The notes: generated by a model not told the origin, from the sequence alone. A stretch of DNA of 64,000 nucleotides from Allopusillimonas sp048270225 (GCA_048270225.1 JBLWTG010000002.1:372001-436000); one strand, 5' to 3'. Shown: positions 53,242-62,211, numbered from the stretch's first letter. Numbers and translations: made by a program.

Positions 53242-53428
53242 TGATTTCCTGAATAGGTTCACCCTCGCGCTGCAGCCAGCCATCCGTAGTTGCTGGCGCA
53301 GCTCGTGAAAAAAGGCGCCCATTTCGTTTCTGCGGGTACTGACCTGGGCTTACTTGCGAGTGCAACTGAAGAAAAAGCGAATGCGGTAAAAAGCTTGCGT
53401 CCTTAGTTCAACTCCTATTCAAGAAGCC

Positions 53429-54835
53429 TCAGCTTTTTTGCAGTCGTTCATTTCGCCGCATCACTCCTCGCACAGCCGAATGCTCGTAAAAGTAAGCGAG
53501 CAGCCTTTCTTTCTGGCGTGGCGCAAGCGGACTTTCCTGAATTATCCCCGGCCAGTGCTTGACGGCAGCGACAACACAATCGGACACTGCCTTGCTTGCA
53601 GCCGACCAAGGCATCTGCAGGGCATTGCAGAAAATTCTCAATACATTGGGCGTGAGGCTTAACAGGCGCCGACGCGCATGATCTGGCGCCCTGTCTTCCT
53701 TTCCCGCTTTACCTGCCGGGATTGCTGGCTCGAAATCTTCCGGCAAAATGCGCAGACCATGCCCCCGGCTCGGCGTATAGATGGCGTGCGCCACGATATC
53801 GTAGGCGGGCGAAAGCTGCGGCGCGGAGCCATCACCAGGATAGCGAAGACCAATGTTCTTTAAATGCATGTCGGGATTTCCCAGCATTTCATTGACCATG
53901 ATTCGGCGCAGCAACTCCATCACCGCAGGCTTGCCCAGGCTCGGGTAGGAAAGCAGGACTGCGGCCACCTGCAGATAGGAGTAGTCCAAGGAGTACTTGT
54001 CCTCGGGCATGACGCCAAATACCTGTGCAAAATCCTCGCACTGGATACGGGCGCCAGGGGTTCGATCAAAGCGCTTCACGGCCAGAAAATGCGTCTCGCT
54101 TTTTATATCTCCCAACTCGTACGCGTGCTTTGCGGCAAGCTGGCTCATCGGGACAAGTCTCGCCTCACACACATCGACGCCCGCGGCGTACGCAAGTTGC
54201 AATGAAAGCGCTTCAACTTCCGGCAAAAGCGGATACCCGCCAACCGGCAGCTTGGCGATAATATGCGAATCCTCATCTTTGGTTCGGCCAACAAAACGAT
54301 CCCCTTCTTTAATCACGCCAAGCTTGGGCTGAAAGCCTGAGAGCGAGACGCCACCTTCCAGAGGATCGGCCGTCACGGTCATCTCCAGCGCATCGGCGTT
54401 CTGCGTGATGAGTCGACCGAGCTCGGTGCGTGAGAGCTCGATGGGTAGCGCATAGATGTTTCCTGGCAGATCCTTGCCGCATGCCGCCAACAACTCGAAA
54501 TGATCATTTGGCTCGCATTTGCGGGCGCTTGCCAACTGGTTGCGGAAGACGCCCTCTGGCAAAAGGTTCTGGAAAAATGGGGGCAGAAACCAGGATTGGC
54601 CATCCTTGGCCAGTTTTCCATTAAAGGCCTGGCTGTATAGATCACGCCAGAAGGTCACCTGCTCTTGGGGCGAGTCCGCGCGCCAGGAGAGCGACACTAC
54701 GGGCAAACCTGGATCCAGGGCCACGTCCTCATCCGCCACGAACCGATTGATCATGGATCCCCCGTCTGGAGCGAACTGAAAGAGTAGACCGATCCGCCGG
54801 TCGCCCAAGCGAATTTCCAACGCCTTGATGTTCAT
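53429..54835 (-). CDS. hipA: HipA-type serine/threonine kinase toxin
   Basis: This 468-residue HipA-family kinase is the toxin of a type II module that, in characterised members, phosphorylates a translation component and causes dormancy. SGFQPKLGV is the ATP-binding loop, HIIAKLP and AVKRFDR are core elements, and the catalytic loop is NPDMHLKNI. The metal-binding Asp is in LSPAYDIV. Length is slightly above the usual 440. It overlaps the hipB stop by ATGA. Nothing suggests inactivation. The target is unknown. Confidence 0.92.
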   Translation of the reverse strand: MNIKALEIRLGDRRIGLLFQFAPDGGSMINRFVADEDVALDPGLPVVSLSWRADSPQEQVTFWRDLYSQAFNGKLAKDGQSWFLPPFFQNLLPEGVFRNQLASARKCEPNDHFELLAACGKDLPGNIYALPIELSRTELGRLITQNADALEMTVTADPLEGGVSLSGFQPKLGVIKEGDRFVGRTKDEDSHIIAKLPVGGYPLLPEVEALSLQLAYAAGVDVCEARLVPMSQLAAKHAYELGDIKSETHFLAVKRFDRTPGARIQCEDFAQVFGVMPEDKYSLDYSYLQVAAVLLSYPSLGKPAVMELLRRIMVNEMLGNPDMHLKNIGLRYPGDGSAPQLSPAYDIVAHAIYTPSRGHGLRILPEDFEPAIPAGKAGKEDRAPDHARRRLLSLTPNVLRIFCNALQMPWSAASKAVSDCVVAAVKHWPGIIQESPLAPRQKERLLAYFYEHSAVRGVMRRNERLQKS

Positions 54836-55179
54836 GCCTGCTCCGTAGGATCCTTGGTCTTAGACTTGAGATTTGCCTTGGGGCTTGCCTCGGCCAGGCG
54901 GTTCAGCGCGGCCTGCACACCCGTTAATACCTTGGGAGTAGTGGGCGACACATTGTGGTCGATTGCGCGCACGGCTTCTTTTGGGATCAGCACAACATCC
55001 AGGCCCAGTTCATCGGCCACCGCCAGGAGCGTAGATACCTTAAAGTCAGCTTCACCGCTAAATACGTTGGTCATCGTCCGCCGCGACAGGCCGACACGCT
55101 GACGCAGCGCAGCCTGCGTCGCATTAAGCGAGGACAGTTGCTGGCGTAGCTTTTGAGAGAGTTTTAGGATGGTAGCCAT
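54832..55179 (-). CDS. hipB: HipB-type antitoxin with XRE helix-turn-helix
   Basis: This 115-residue XRE-family antitoxin has a helix-turn-helix at about residues 20-70 (ATQAALRQRVGLSRRTMTNVF). An unusually long C-terminal tail of about 40 residues (from VSPTTPKVL, rich in Lys, Ala, Asn) may contact HipA. ATG 55179 is chosen over a TTG at 55188. It is the first gene of the pair and presumably binds the two operators upstream. Confidence 0.9.
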   Translation of the reverse strand: MATILKLSQKLRQQLSSLNATQAALRQRVGLSRRTMTNVFSGEADFKVSTLLAVADELGLDVVLIPKEAVRAIDHNVSPTTPKVLTGVQAALNRLAEASPKANLKSKTKDPTEQA

Positions 55180-55183
55180 TGCG

Positions 55184-55226
55184 CGCAATAAAGTAGGATT
55201 ATTTATACAAATACTACTTTATTGCG
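55184..55226. promoter_or_regulatory. HipB operator O1
   Basis: CGCAATAAAGTAG (55184-55196) and CTACTTTATTGCG (55214-55226) form a perfect 13-base inverted repeat with a 17-base spacer, starting five bases upstream of the hipB ATG. The spacer holds, on the minus strand, TATAAAT, a -10-like element, so occupation would block the hipBA promoter. Confidence 0.8.
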
Positions 55227-55261
55227 TATTTTTAGTCCATACCATGCCTTAAGCATGCCCC

Positions 55262-55296
55262 CTAAAGTAGTATTCTGTATGAAAAGACTACTTTAG
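55262..55296. promoter_or_regulatory. HipB operator O2
   Basis: CTAAAGTAG (55262-55270) and CTACTTTAG (55288-55296) repeat the O1 core TAAAGTAG-N17-CTACTTTA with identical spacing. The distal half contains the stop codon of the EamA gene. The centres of O1 and O2 are 74 bases apart, close to seven helical turns. Confidence 0.75.
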
Positions 55297-56235
55297 AGCG
55301 CTTTTTGCTTGTCTGCTCAGCTTTCGCCCGCCATACTCGGCCAGGCTGATCCCGGCCAGGATCATGATCAACGCCGCCGCATGATAAAAGTGAAATTCCT
55401 CTCTGAGGATAGTCACCGCCAACAGCGTTCCCCATGCCGGCAGCAGGTTGATGAACAGGCCAGCCCGGTTAGCGCCAATGAGCTCAACCGCCTGGATGTA
55501 AAAAACCTGGGCCACAAGCGACGGAAAGATGACGATATAGCTGATGGCCGTCCAGCCTCGCACATCAGGCAGGATGGTCTCACCCCGAATGGCCTCAACG
55601 CCCAGCAGGGGCAGGGAGGCCAAGGTGGCGCCCAGACACAAGGTGAATAACAGGCTCGTCCAGTGGATCTGGGGTTTGCTGCGCAGCGCCGCCGTATAAA
55701 CACCATACGCCATAACGGCGACCAGCATCAGCGCATCGCCGAAGTTAATGTCCAGCTCGATCAAATTGATCAACTCGCCTCGCATGGCGATAAGGAGCAC
55801 ACCGACGAAAGAAAATACAAAACCGATCGCCTGCTCAATGCTTATCCGACTGGAAAAGAGTATGAAACTTGCCGCAAATACGAACAGCGGCATGCCTCCT
55901 TGCAGAATGCTGGCGTTGATCGCGGTGGTGTAGACAAGTGCGTAATAGAGCGCAACGCTGAAGACGGTAAAGCCAAGCGCCCCCAACACCAGCAGGTAGC
56001 GCAGCCGGGACCGAATCATCTGCCAGTCTGCCGCAATCTGCCCGCGCTTGAACACGTACAGCACCACCATCACGCTCGCCCAGCGAGCCGTCACAAGCAC
56101 CATAGGCGAGGCGTGCCCCACCGCAAGCTTGCCGGCAATCGAGTTGCCCGCCCAGAAGAGTGTAGTCAAGGCAAGAAGTGCGTAGGCCTTATAGATGACG
56201 ATTTCTCCGCATCGGAGTCTGAGTGAGCCACTCAA
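55288..56235 (-). CDS. EamA/DMT family transporter
   Basis: This 315-residue drug/metabolite-type carrier has ten helices in two EamA repeats (ALTTLFWAGNSIAGKLAV in the first, ALMLVAVMAYGVYTAALRS at the start of the second). The start appears to be TTG 56235, preceded by CGGAGTTAGGC, as no in-frame ATG is nearby. The end overlaps the second HipB operator. Substrate unknown; EamA proteins export amino acids or metabolites in known cases. Confidence 0.87.
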   Translation of the reverse strand: MSGSLRLRCGEIVIYKAYALLALTTLFWAGNSIAGKLAVGHASPMVLVTARWASVMVVLYVFKRGQIAADWQMIRSRLRYLLVLGALGFTVFSVALYYALVYTTAINASILQGGMPLFVFAASFILFSSRISIEQAIGFVFSFVGVLLIAMRGELINLIELDINFGDALMLVAVMAYGVYTAALRSKPQIHWTSLLFTLCLGATLASLPLLGVEAIRGETILPDVRGWTAISYIVIFPSLVAQVFYIQAVELIGANRAGLFINLLPAWGTLLAVTILREEFHFYHAAALIMILAGISLAEYGGRKLSRQAKSALK

Positions 56236-56441
56236 GCCTAACTCCGAATTGTGCCGACAATATACCGCGCCAGGCCCGATGACGTCAGACGCCGAACAAG
56301 TCCCCTACGGCCGTGGCGCTAAACGCCGATTGATGCGCCCAAGGCAACACGCTCGTACCTTGCGCGAGTCTACCGCAAGGGTGGCCACGTCCATAGAATT
56401 TGTCTCATGGGTGGCACCAACCCTCTTGCGGAGACAACGAC

Positions 56442-57116
56442 GTGAATGCCTTGAATTTTTTTTCGTTTCTTGATCAACACGGGCAACTGCTGCTGCTCGC
56501 CACAGTTTTTCTGGAGCAAATGGGCTTGCCGATACCGGCCTATCCATCACTGATCGCGGCGGGGGCAATTCGGTCAACGCTTGGCGGTACGGGTTCGTGT
56601 TTTCACTCGCTGGGCATAGCGGTACTCGCTTGCCTAGCGGCCGATATGGCATGGTACCTGGCTGGACGCCGATTTGGTAATGCACTTATGCGCCTGATCT
56701 GCCAGCTATCCATGTCGCCTGATACGTGTGTTATACGCAGCGCCCATTTCTATCGCAAGTACGGTCCCGGAACGCTGCTGATTGCGAAATTCATGCCGGG
56801 AGCGGGCGCAATGGCCACACTGCTTGCCGGAGCCAATGGCACGTATGTGCGCAAGTTCCTCGTTTATGACGCCTTGGGTTCCGCGATTTGGTCCGGCTCG
56901 GCGCTTGCATTGGGTTATGCATTCCAGGACACCGTGACACAGGTGATTGTGTTCCTGAAACCTTTTTCGCTTTACGTCTTGCTTGCATTGGCGGCATCTC
57001 CTGCGGCTTTCCTGGTGGTTCTTCTGCTCAGACGCCGCTCCAGGTTGCCTGTATTGAAGCTCGCGCCGCTCATGCATATTTCGACATTGTCGCAGCGAAA
57101 AGAACAGGCCCGATAA
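56442..57116 (+). CDS. DedA family membrane protein
   Basis: This 224-residue protein belongs to the DedA/SNARE-associated family. The amphipathic re-entrant opening FLEQMGLPIPAYPSLIAAGA and the central KYGPGTLLIAKFMPGAGAM motif, including the conserved Arg/Lys-Gly-Pro features, are diagnostic. Some DedA proteins flip undecaprenyl phosphate or phosphatidylethanolamine. GTG 56442 follows GCGGAGACAACGAC and gives a standard N-terminus. It is divergent from the EamA gene across 206 bases in which I see nothing clear. Confidence 0.87.
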   Translation: MNALNFFSFLDQHGQLLLLATVFLEQMGLPIPAYPSLIAAGAIRSTLGGTGSCFHSLGIAVLACLAADMAWYLAGRRFGNALMRLICQLSMSPDTCVIRSAHFYRKYGPGTLLIAKFMPGAGAMATLLAGANGTYVRKFLVYDALGSAIWSGSALALGYAFQDTVTQVIVFLKPFSLYVLLALAASPAAFLVVLLLRRRSRLPVLKLAPLMHISTLSQRKEQAR

Positions 57117-57241
57117 CCAGGCGCGTCATTCATACACAGCATGCAGGCCGACAACATGCATCCGCACAATCGACCCACACACCGATTCAACTCGTTGTTC
57201 AATCTCGAGCCCGAAAAGGCTCTTCACCACCGGAGTACTTC

Positions 57242-57598
57242 ATGAAAGCATTCAAAATCATCGCCCTCTCCGCAGGTCTTGTTCTGGCGGACGGCGCCTA
57301 TGCACAGAGCATTCAAGCCGACAGACCAGCGTCTGAGCATCAGTTCAACAATGATGTGGAACAACCTTCTTTTCCGATCGAGCCGTTCGATCACCCCAAG
57401 ACACGGGACGAGGTCGTTCAGGAGTTTCAGGCTGCCAGAACCGCGGGCCGGATATGGCAAGGCGAATCCGACAATCGAATACCTGCCGCCGGGCGTCGCT
57501 CAACCGCGTCTCGTGCGCAAGTATTGAAAGAACTGGATGAGGCCAGATCTGCGGGCCTGCTGAGCGAAGGCGAACTTAACTATCGCTCTGCATCGTAA
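57242..57598 (+). CDS. Small secreted DUF4148 protein
   Basis: This 118-residue exported protein has a signal peptide (KAFKIIALSAGLVLADGAYA). It has two DUF4148-type helices, TRDEVVQEFQAARTAGRIW and SRAQVLKELDEARSAGLLS, each followed by a QGE/SEGE turn. CCGGAGTACTTC precedes the ATG. It is the second DUF4148 protein of the window, about 6 kb from the first. The two differ mainly in the linker and the mature N-terminus. Function unknown. Confidence 0.82.
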   Translation: MKAFKIIALSAGLVLADGAYAQSIQADRPASEHQFNNDVEQPSFPIEPFDHPKTRDEVVQEFQAARTAGRIWQGESDNRIPAAGRRSTASRAQVLKELDEARSAGLLSEGELNYRSAS

Positions 57599-57702
57599 CT
57601 ACATGTTCGATTGGCGGGCAGCCATTTGATGCCTCTCAGGCAACACGGTGAGTACGTTCATGGGCCTACCGCCGCTTGCCTTTGCTGCCTACGATCACCA
57701 CA

Positions 57703-57719
57703 TACGGCCTCCGGCCGTA
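57703..57719 (+). other. Perfect stem-loop in the gap after the second DUF4148 gene
   Basis: TACGGCC-TCC-GGCCGTA is a perfect 7-base stem with a 3-base loop in the 215-base gap before the MBL gene. No T tract follows. It could terminate, attenuate or stabilise RNA; position alone does not decide. Confidence 0.35.
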
Positions 57720-57813
57720 AGCAGCGCCCCGCAAGACAGGGGGCTGCGCTCATCAAGAAAATCGCCCGACAGTTCCAGCCGGGCAACCCGACCCTCTCAT
57801 TGGAGATTCCATC

Positions 57814-58734
57814 ATGTTAAACCTAGACAATATCGCGCCATCCGTTACACCAAAACCCGAAGAGCTGGTTCCGTCACGCTATGCCGTGCGGATCGGCGAG
57901 ATAGATGTATTGGTGGTCAGCGACGGCGTACTACCGCTTCCCACCGCAATGTTGGGACATAATGCCGACCCCGACGTCCGCGCCGCCTGGCTGGATGACA
58001 TGTTCCTGCCCGCCGACGCTTTTGACTGGGCGCTGAATGTTGTGGTGGTACAGAGCGGCGAGCAGACCATACTGATCGACGCAGGGCTAGGCTGTGACCC
58101 GGACCTGCATCTACCCCGCGCCGGGCAATTAATCAACAGACTGAATGCTGCCGGCATTGATCTTGGATCAGTAACTGACGTGGTGATTACCCATATGCAC
58201 ATGGACCACGTTGGCGGGCTGCTCGTCGACGGCGTAAAGGAGCAACTGCGCCCTGATCTGAGGATTCACGTTGCAGCTGCCGAAATCAGGTTTTGGGAGA
58301 CGCCCGATTTCACCCGCACATCGATGCCTGAAGGATTCCCGAACGCACTCCGAGCGACCGCCGACAAATTTGCCGACGAGTATCGCCACAATCTGCGAGC
58401 ATTCGAAAACGAGTATGAGGTAGCGCCAGGAGTGATCGTCCGCCGTACTGGCGGACACACCCCCGGGCACAGCATTGTCCAGGTCAGTTCGAATGGCGAA
58501 GCGCTGACGTTCGCCGGCGACGCCGTATTCACCGTCGGATTCGAGCACCCAGACTGGCACAATGGCTTTGAGCACGACCCAGATGAAGCCGTTAAGGTCA
58601 GGACCCGCTTGCTACACGACGTGGCGGAAACGGGCGGGCTATTGGTGGCTACTCACCTGCCGTTCCCTTCTGTCGGCCGAGTGGCGGTTGACGGCGACGT
58701 CTTCCGTTGGGTTCCCGTCTTCTGGGATTACTGA
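57814..58734 (+). CDS. MBL-fold metallo-hydrolase
   Basis: This 306-residue metallo-beta-lactamase-fold hydrolase has the metal motif HMHMDH (H127, H129, D131, H132), a later GGHTPGH and an AGDAVFTVG aspartate. Related proteins open lactones or thioesters; AHL lactonases have the same HxHxDH arrangement. No signal peptide is visible. It stands alone, convergent with an SDR gene. Confidence 0.88.
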   Translation: MLNLDNIAPSVTPKPEELVPSRYAVRIGEIDVLVVSDGVLPLPTAMLGHNADPDVRAAWLDDMFLPADAFDWALNVVVVQSGEQTILIDAGLGCDPDLHLPRAGQLINRLNAAGIDLGSVTDVVITHMHMDHVGGLLVDGVKEQLRPDLRIHVAAAEIRFWETPDFTRTSMPEGFPNALRATADKFADEYRHNLRAFENEYEVAPGVIVRRTGGHTPGHSIVQVSSNGEALTFAGDAVFTVGFEHPDWHNGFEHDPDEAVKVRTRLLHDVAETGGLLVATHLPFPSVGRVAVDGDVFRWVPVFWDY

Positions 58735-58820
58735 CCGCCTGTTGCTTTGTAATCCGTCTGGGGTATGGTCATACGACGTATGTCCGTACTCCTTCCGGGC
58801 GAGACAGAAGCAGCACTTAA

Positions 58821-59540
58821 TCACCACCGCACAGTCCTGCCACGATAGTCCAGGTACTCCAGCCCGGGACGGCCCTGCTTGTCCAGCAACACCTGCACGA
58901 CTCCCGGGACGCTTTCCTCGATTGACAGCCGCCCCTCGGGCCCGCCCAACTCTGTGCGTACCCACCCCGGCGCCATCAGCAGCAGGGCGCGCGGCGTTTC
59001 TGCCTGGCGCGCGGCAAAGCTGCGCATGAACTGGTTCAGCGCGGCCTTACTGCCTCGATAAACTTCCCGCTGCCCTGACTCATTGTCGGCGATGCTGCCT
59101 TGCCCGGAGGACATAATCCCGATCAGCCCCGCCGGCGGTACAAGGTTGCTCAGGCTTTCCACCACACGCATGGGACTGAGCGCATTGGTGATCATGATGT
59201 CAACAAAATCATCGGTCGATACCTCGCCAATGGTTTGAGTCGGGTCTGGGTTGGTCGTGCCGGCGTTAACGAACAGGACATCGAACCATCTTCCCGACAA
59301 GCGTTCACGCAAGGCCAGGATCTGCTCGGGTCGAGTGATATCCAGCGTTTCGATCTCAACCCGGTCAGGGTGCGCATCGGCCAGATCGTGCAACAGCGTT
59401 CGGCTGCCATTGGCACGGACCGTACCCATGACATGCCATCCCCTTTTCAGAAACTCGGCCGCCATGGCATGGCCGAGGCCGCGCGAAGCGCCGACAAGCA
59501 GGATTGTTGGACTGCGGGTGGCGTCTGAGGCATGTGGCAT
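58821..59540 (-). CDS. Short-chain dehydrogenase/reductase
   Basis: This 239-residue SDR has the cofactor loop VGASRGLGHAMA, NAGTTNPD, and active-site YRGSKAALNQFM. ATG 59540 follows CGAGGAACTCCCC; longer in-frame starts run back into the decayed gene upstream. The SSGQGSIADNESGQREVYRGSK region and late GWVRTELGG fit the C-factor-like group. Substrate unknown. Confidence 0.85.
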   Translation of the reverse strand: MPHASDATRSPTILLVGASRGLGHAMAAEFLKRGWHVMGTVRANGSRTLLHDLADAHPDRVEIETLDITRPEQILALRERLSGRWFDVLFVNAGTTNPDPTQTIGEVSTDDFVDIMITNALSPMRVVESLSNLVPPAGLIGIMSSGQGSIADNESGQREVYRGSKAALNQFMRSFAARQAETPRALLLMAPGWVRTELGGPEGRLSIEESVPGVVQVLLDKQGRPGLEYLDYRGRTVRW

Positions 59541-59610
59541 GGGGAGTTCCTCGCTGGTTGATGTCGTGCTCTCCATTCTAGATACTGCTTGCGATTTGCG
59601 CCACATGCCA

Positions 59611-60070
59611 TCAAATACCCGCATACCATTCATAACCACGATCTTCCCAGTAGCCGCCCCGCCCACCCCATAAGCTGTCGAAAGAGGAGACGACTTCAAG
59701 TCGCATCAAGTACTTCGCGTGCTTATAGCCAAGTTGTCTTTCGACCCTAAGGCGCAGCGGTGCGCCGTGCGCTACGGGAAGCGCTTTGCCGTTCATGGCA
59801 TAGGCGAGCAGGGTCTGCGGGTGGTAAGCATCGAGCAGGTCGATGTTCTCGTAATAGCGGCCGCTGCCATCGAACGTTGCCTCCAGCTCGTCCGCGCAGT
59901 GAAACACCACATAGTGTGCGTGACTGCAGACGCTTCAGGTCCGACAGCGACAGGCTGATGGGCTGCTGGACCAGCCCATCAGCCTGCAGTAGCCAATCAG
60001 TGAAGCCAGTGCTGAGCAAACGGTTGTATTCTTCGGAATCAGGCGCTTGCGTACCGTTGGTGCGGAACAC
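59611..60070 (-). pseudogene. Decayed molybdopterin-dependent oxidoreductase
   Basis: Two frames read one sulfite-oxidase-fold protein. The upstream piece (to about 59935) reads PDSEEYNRLLSTGFTDWLLQ and then SLSDLKRLQSRT. The downstream piece (from about 59915) reads YVVFHCADELEATFDGSGRY through GYKHAKYLMRLEVV to an intact terminus, WEDRGYEWYAGI. Between SRT and YVVFHC the family normally has about 35 residues, including the Mo-binding Cys in HDCVEGW; here that segment is deleted and the frame is broken. The N-terminal Tat region is also missing. The gene is therefore dead, but the remains are well conserved, which suggests recent loss. Confidence 0.8.
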
Positions 60071-60096
60071 TGGTGAGAGGTCTGCTACGCTGCGGC

Positions 60097-60696
60097 TCAG
60101 TCAGTTTGCTTTGATATACCTGACGATTGACGAGCAAAATGCTCTGATACCCATTCTTCACATACCGCCCATAGCTTGGGCGCGCCACGTTTGATGACTG
60201 GGCCATAACGGGACAAGACCTGCTCATGAGAAACACCATTCTCTGTCCAGGTTCCGCCACCGGTGAAGATATTGACCAGTAACGGCTGAAAGCGGTCGAG
60301 CGCTTTCGCGAACTTCGCGTCGTCGGTCTCTGCGCGCTCAAACTCCAGCCACAAATCGAGAAACTCGTCGCGTTGCGACGATGGCAACAAACCAAACAAG
60401 CGCATTGCCGCCCTGGATTCCTGCTCGGCCTGCAATCCACTTGAAGATCCGCCGTGTATCGGAACATCGCCGCTGTCTATCTCAACAATGTCATGCAGCA
60501 GCAGCATGCGTATGACCCGATTGGTATCCACTGCCCCGCAACCATACTCGCTCAGTATCAAGGCGTACATCGCGAGATGCCAGGAATGCTCGGCAGAATT
60601 TTCCTTCCGGCTTGCATCAAGCAATGGTGATTGCCGTATGACGGTTTTCAGCCTGTCAATTTCTCTTAGAAAACTCAGTTGCTTTTCCAATGTCAT
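60097..60696 (-). CDS. HD-domain phosphohydrolase (YfbR-like)
   Basis: This 199-residue HD-family protein has metal ligands in EHSWHLAMYA and in LLLHDIVEIDSGD. The pattern resembles YfbR-type 5'-nucleotidases. ATG 60696 is used; TTG 60699 is an alternative. It sits between the decayed oxidoreductase gene and the CoA-transferase operon and shares no evident pathway with them. Nucleotide substrates are likely by family but unverified. Confidence 0.87.
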   Translation of the reverse strand: MTLEKQLSFLREIDRLKTVIRQSPLLDASRKENSAEHSWHLAMYALILSEYGCGAVDTNRVIRMLLLHDIVEIDSGDVPIHGGSSSGLQAEQESRAAMRLFGLLPSSQRDEFLDLWLEFERAETDDAKFAKALDRFQPLLVNIFTGGGTWTENGVSHEQVLSRYGPVIKRGAPKLWAVCEEWVSEHFARQSSGISKQTD

Positions 60697-60841
60697 CAAT
60701 CGAATGATCCGCCATGCCTAAAAGCGGCATTATAGTTCTCGACCATGTTGCTGAAGCACGTAGCGCTGCGTACTTGTTCTGGTAAGGTTGATGAGTGGAG
60801 CGTACGCGCTGAGGTCATAGCCGCGTCGCCCATGAGCCCGA

Positions 60842-61516
60842 TCATGCGACGTATGCGCCCACCCCAGCAGGGCATGGCAAAAGCGGCATGCCAAGCTTGG
60901 CGGACAGATCGTCCAGATCAACACCTTCTACTAGGTCAAGGACAACAGGAACGTGCTCCGAGAGGTCGAACACTGCCAGGTCTGTATATAGCCGCTTAAC
61001 TACACCCGAACCCGAGAGCGGCATCGTGCACTGCCTGACAAATCTAGCTTCACCCTGACGCCCGAACAGGCTCATCATGACAAACACCGCGCGAGCTCCT
61101 ACAGCGAGATCCATGGCGCCCCCCGGCGACGGTAACGCTGCAGTATCACCCGTCGACCAGTTCGCCAGATCTCCCCCTGCTGAAACCTGGAACGCACCCA
61201 ATATGGTGATGTCCAAATGGCCTCCTCGCACGAGCGCGAACGAGTCGACATGGTCCACAAAGTGTCCGCCTTGAGCCAGAGAGACCGGTTTTCGTCCAGC
61301 ATTGATCAGGTCAAAATCCTGCAAAGAGCCATCCACGGTCGGACCCGACCCAATAATGCCATTCTCGGTGTGAATAATAATCTCATCCTCGGAAGCGAAG
61401 TAATTGCCGACAAGTTCAGGCATACCTATGCCCAGATTTACCACTGCGCCAGCGGGAACATCTTGCGCGACCCGCCTCGCCATGCATTCTCGCGAAACGG
61501 AAAACCGGTTGCTCAT
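60842..61516 (-). CDS. pcaJ: 3-oxoacid CoA-transferase subunit B (PcaJ-like)
   Basis: This 224-residue beta subunit of a family I CoA-transferase has the nucleophilic glutamate in HTENGIIGSGP and the GAVVNLGIGMPELV opening. MDLAVGARAVFVMM is a further family block. With subunit A it should move CoA from succinyl-CoA to 3-oxoadipate. Its start overlaps the subunit A stop. Acetoacetate transferase (Ato/Sco) is the main alternative. Confidence 0.9.
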   Translation of the reverse strand: MSNRFSVSRECMARRVAQDVPAGAVVNLGIGMPELVGNYFASEDEIIIHTENGIIGSGPTVDGSLQDFDLINAGRKPVSLAQGGHFVDHVDSFALVRGGHLDITILGAFQVSAGGDLANWSTGDTAALPSPGGAMDLAVGARAVFVMMSLFGRQGEARFVRQCTMPLSGSGVVKRLYTDLAVFDLSEHVPVVLDLVEGVDLDDLSAKLGMPLLPCPAGVGAYVA

Positions 61517-62187
61517 GATATCTGTCCCTTCAGTTTCACGACTCTTCGCACGAAAACACCTGACGTCACGACGGTTTCAGGATCCAGCGCGCCCAGCGGC
61601 ATTACTTCATCAACTTCGACGATAGCCGTCTTTGCCGCCATGCACATGACCGGCCCGAAGTTACGCGCCGTCATTCGATATTGAAGATTTCCCCAGCGAT
61701 CGGCACGTCGTGCCTTGACGAGGGAAAAATCGCCCGACAATGCTTTCTCGAAGACGTATCCGCGGCCGTCTATCATCCGCGTTTCTTTGCCCTCGGACAG
61801 ATCAGTACCAAACCCCGCGGGCGTGAATATGCCGCCCAGGCCTGCACCGCCTGCACGGAGCCTCTCAGCCAGCGTGCCTTGCGGCACACATTCGAGCTGA
61901 ACCTTTCCTTGACGGTACAGGCCCTCGAAAACATGCGACTCCCAGGAGCGCGGAAATGAACAAATCATCTTGCAGACCCTGTTAGCCGAAAGCAGCCGCG
62001 CCACACCGGTATTGGCGTTTCCGGCATTGTTATGAACCAATGTAAGATCGGACGCCCCTTGCTCCAACAGCGCAGTGATAAGGTCCTCGGGCACCCCTGC
62101 TCCACTGAATCCGCCGACAAGTATCGTGGCGCCGTCGTGCACATCGCTGACTGCCTGAAGTGCGCTTTCATATAACTTGTTAATCAT
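61513..62187 (-). CDS. pcaI: 3-oxoacid CoA-transferase subunit A (PcaI-like)
   Basis: This 224-residue alpha subunit has the glycine-rich GGFSGAGVPEDLI, VPQGTLAERLRAGGAGLGG and RWGNLQYRMTARNFGPVM blocks that match PcaI. It follows the thiolase gene by 24 bases. Together with the thiolase it carries out the last two steps of the beta-ketoadipate route from aromatic compounds to succinyl-CoA and acetyl-CoA. Confidence 0.9.
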   Translation of the reverse strand: MINKLYESALQAVSDVHDGATILVGGFSGAGVPEDLITALLEQGASDLTLVHNNAGNANTGVARLLSANRVCKMICSFPRSWESHVFEGLYRQGKVQLECVPQGTLAERLRAGGAGLGGIFTPAGFGTDLSEGKETRMIDGRGYVFEKALSGDFSLVKARRADRWGNLQYRMTARNFGPVMCMAAKTAIVEVDEVMPLGALDPETVVTSGVFVRRVVKLKGQIS

Positions 62188-62211
62188 TGCTATCTCCCGA
62201 TTTTGTCGAGA

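Noticed and set aside
58770..58782. CATACGACGTATG palindrome between the MBL and SDR genes
   Set aside because: It lies between two 3' ends, so it is unlikely to be an operator, and it lacks terminator features. It may be chance.
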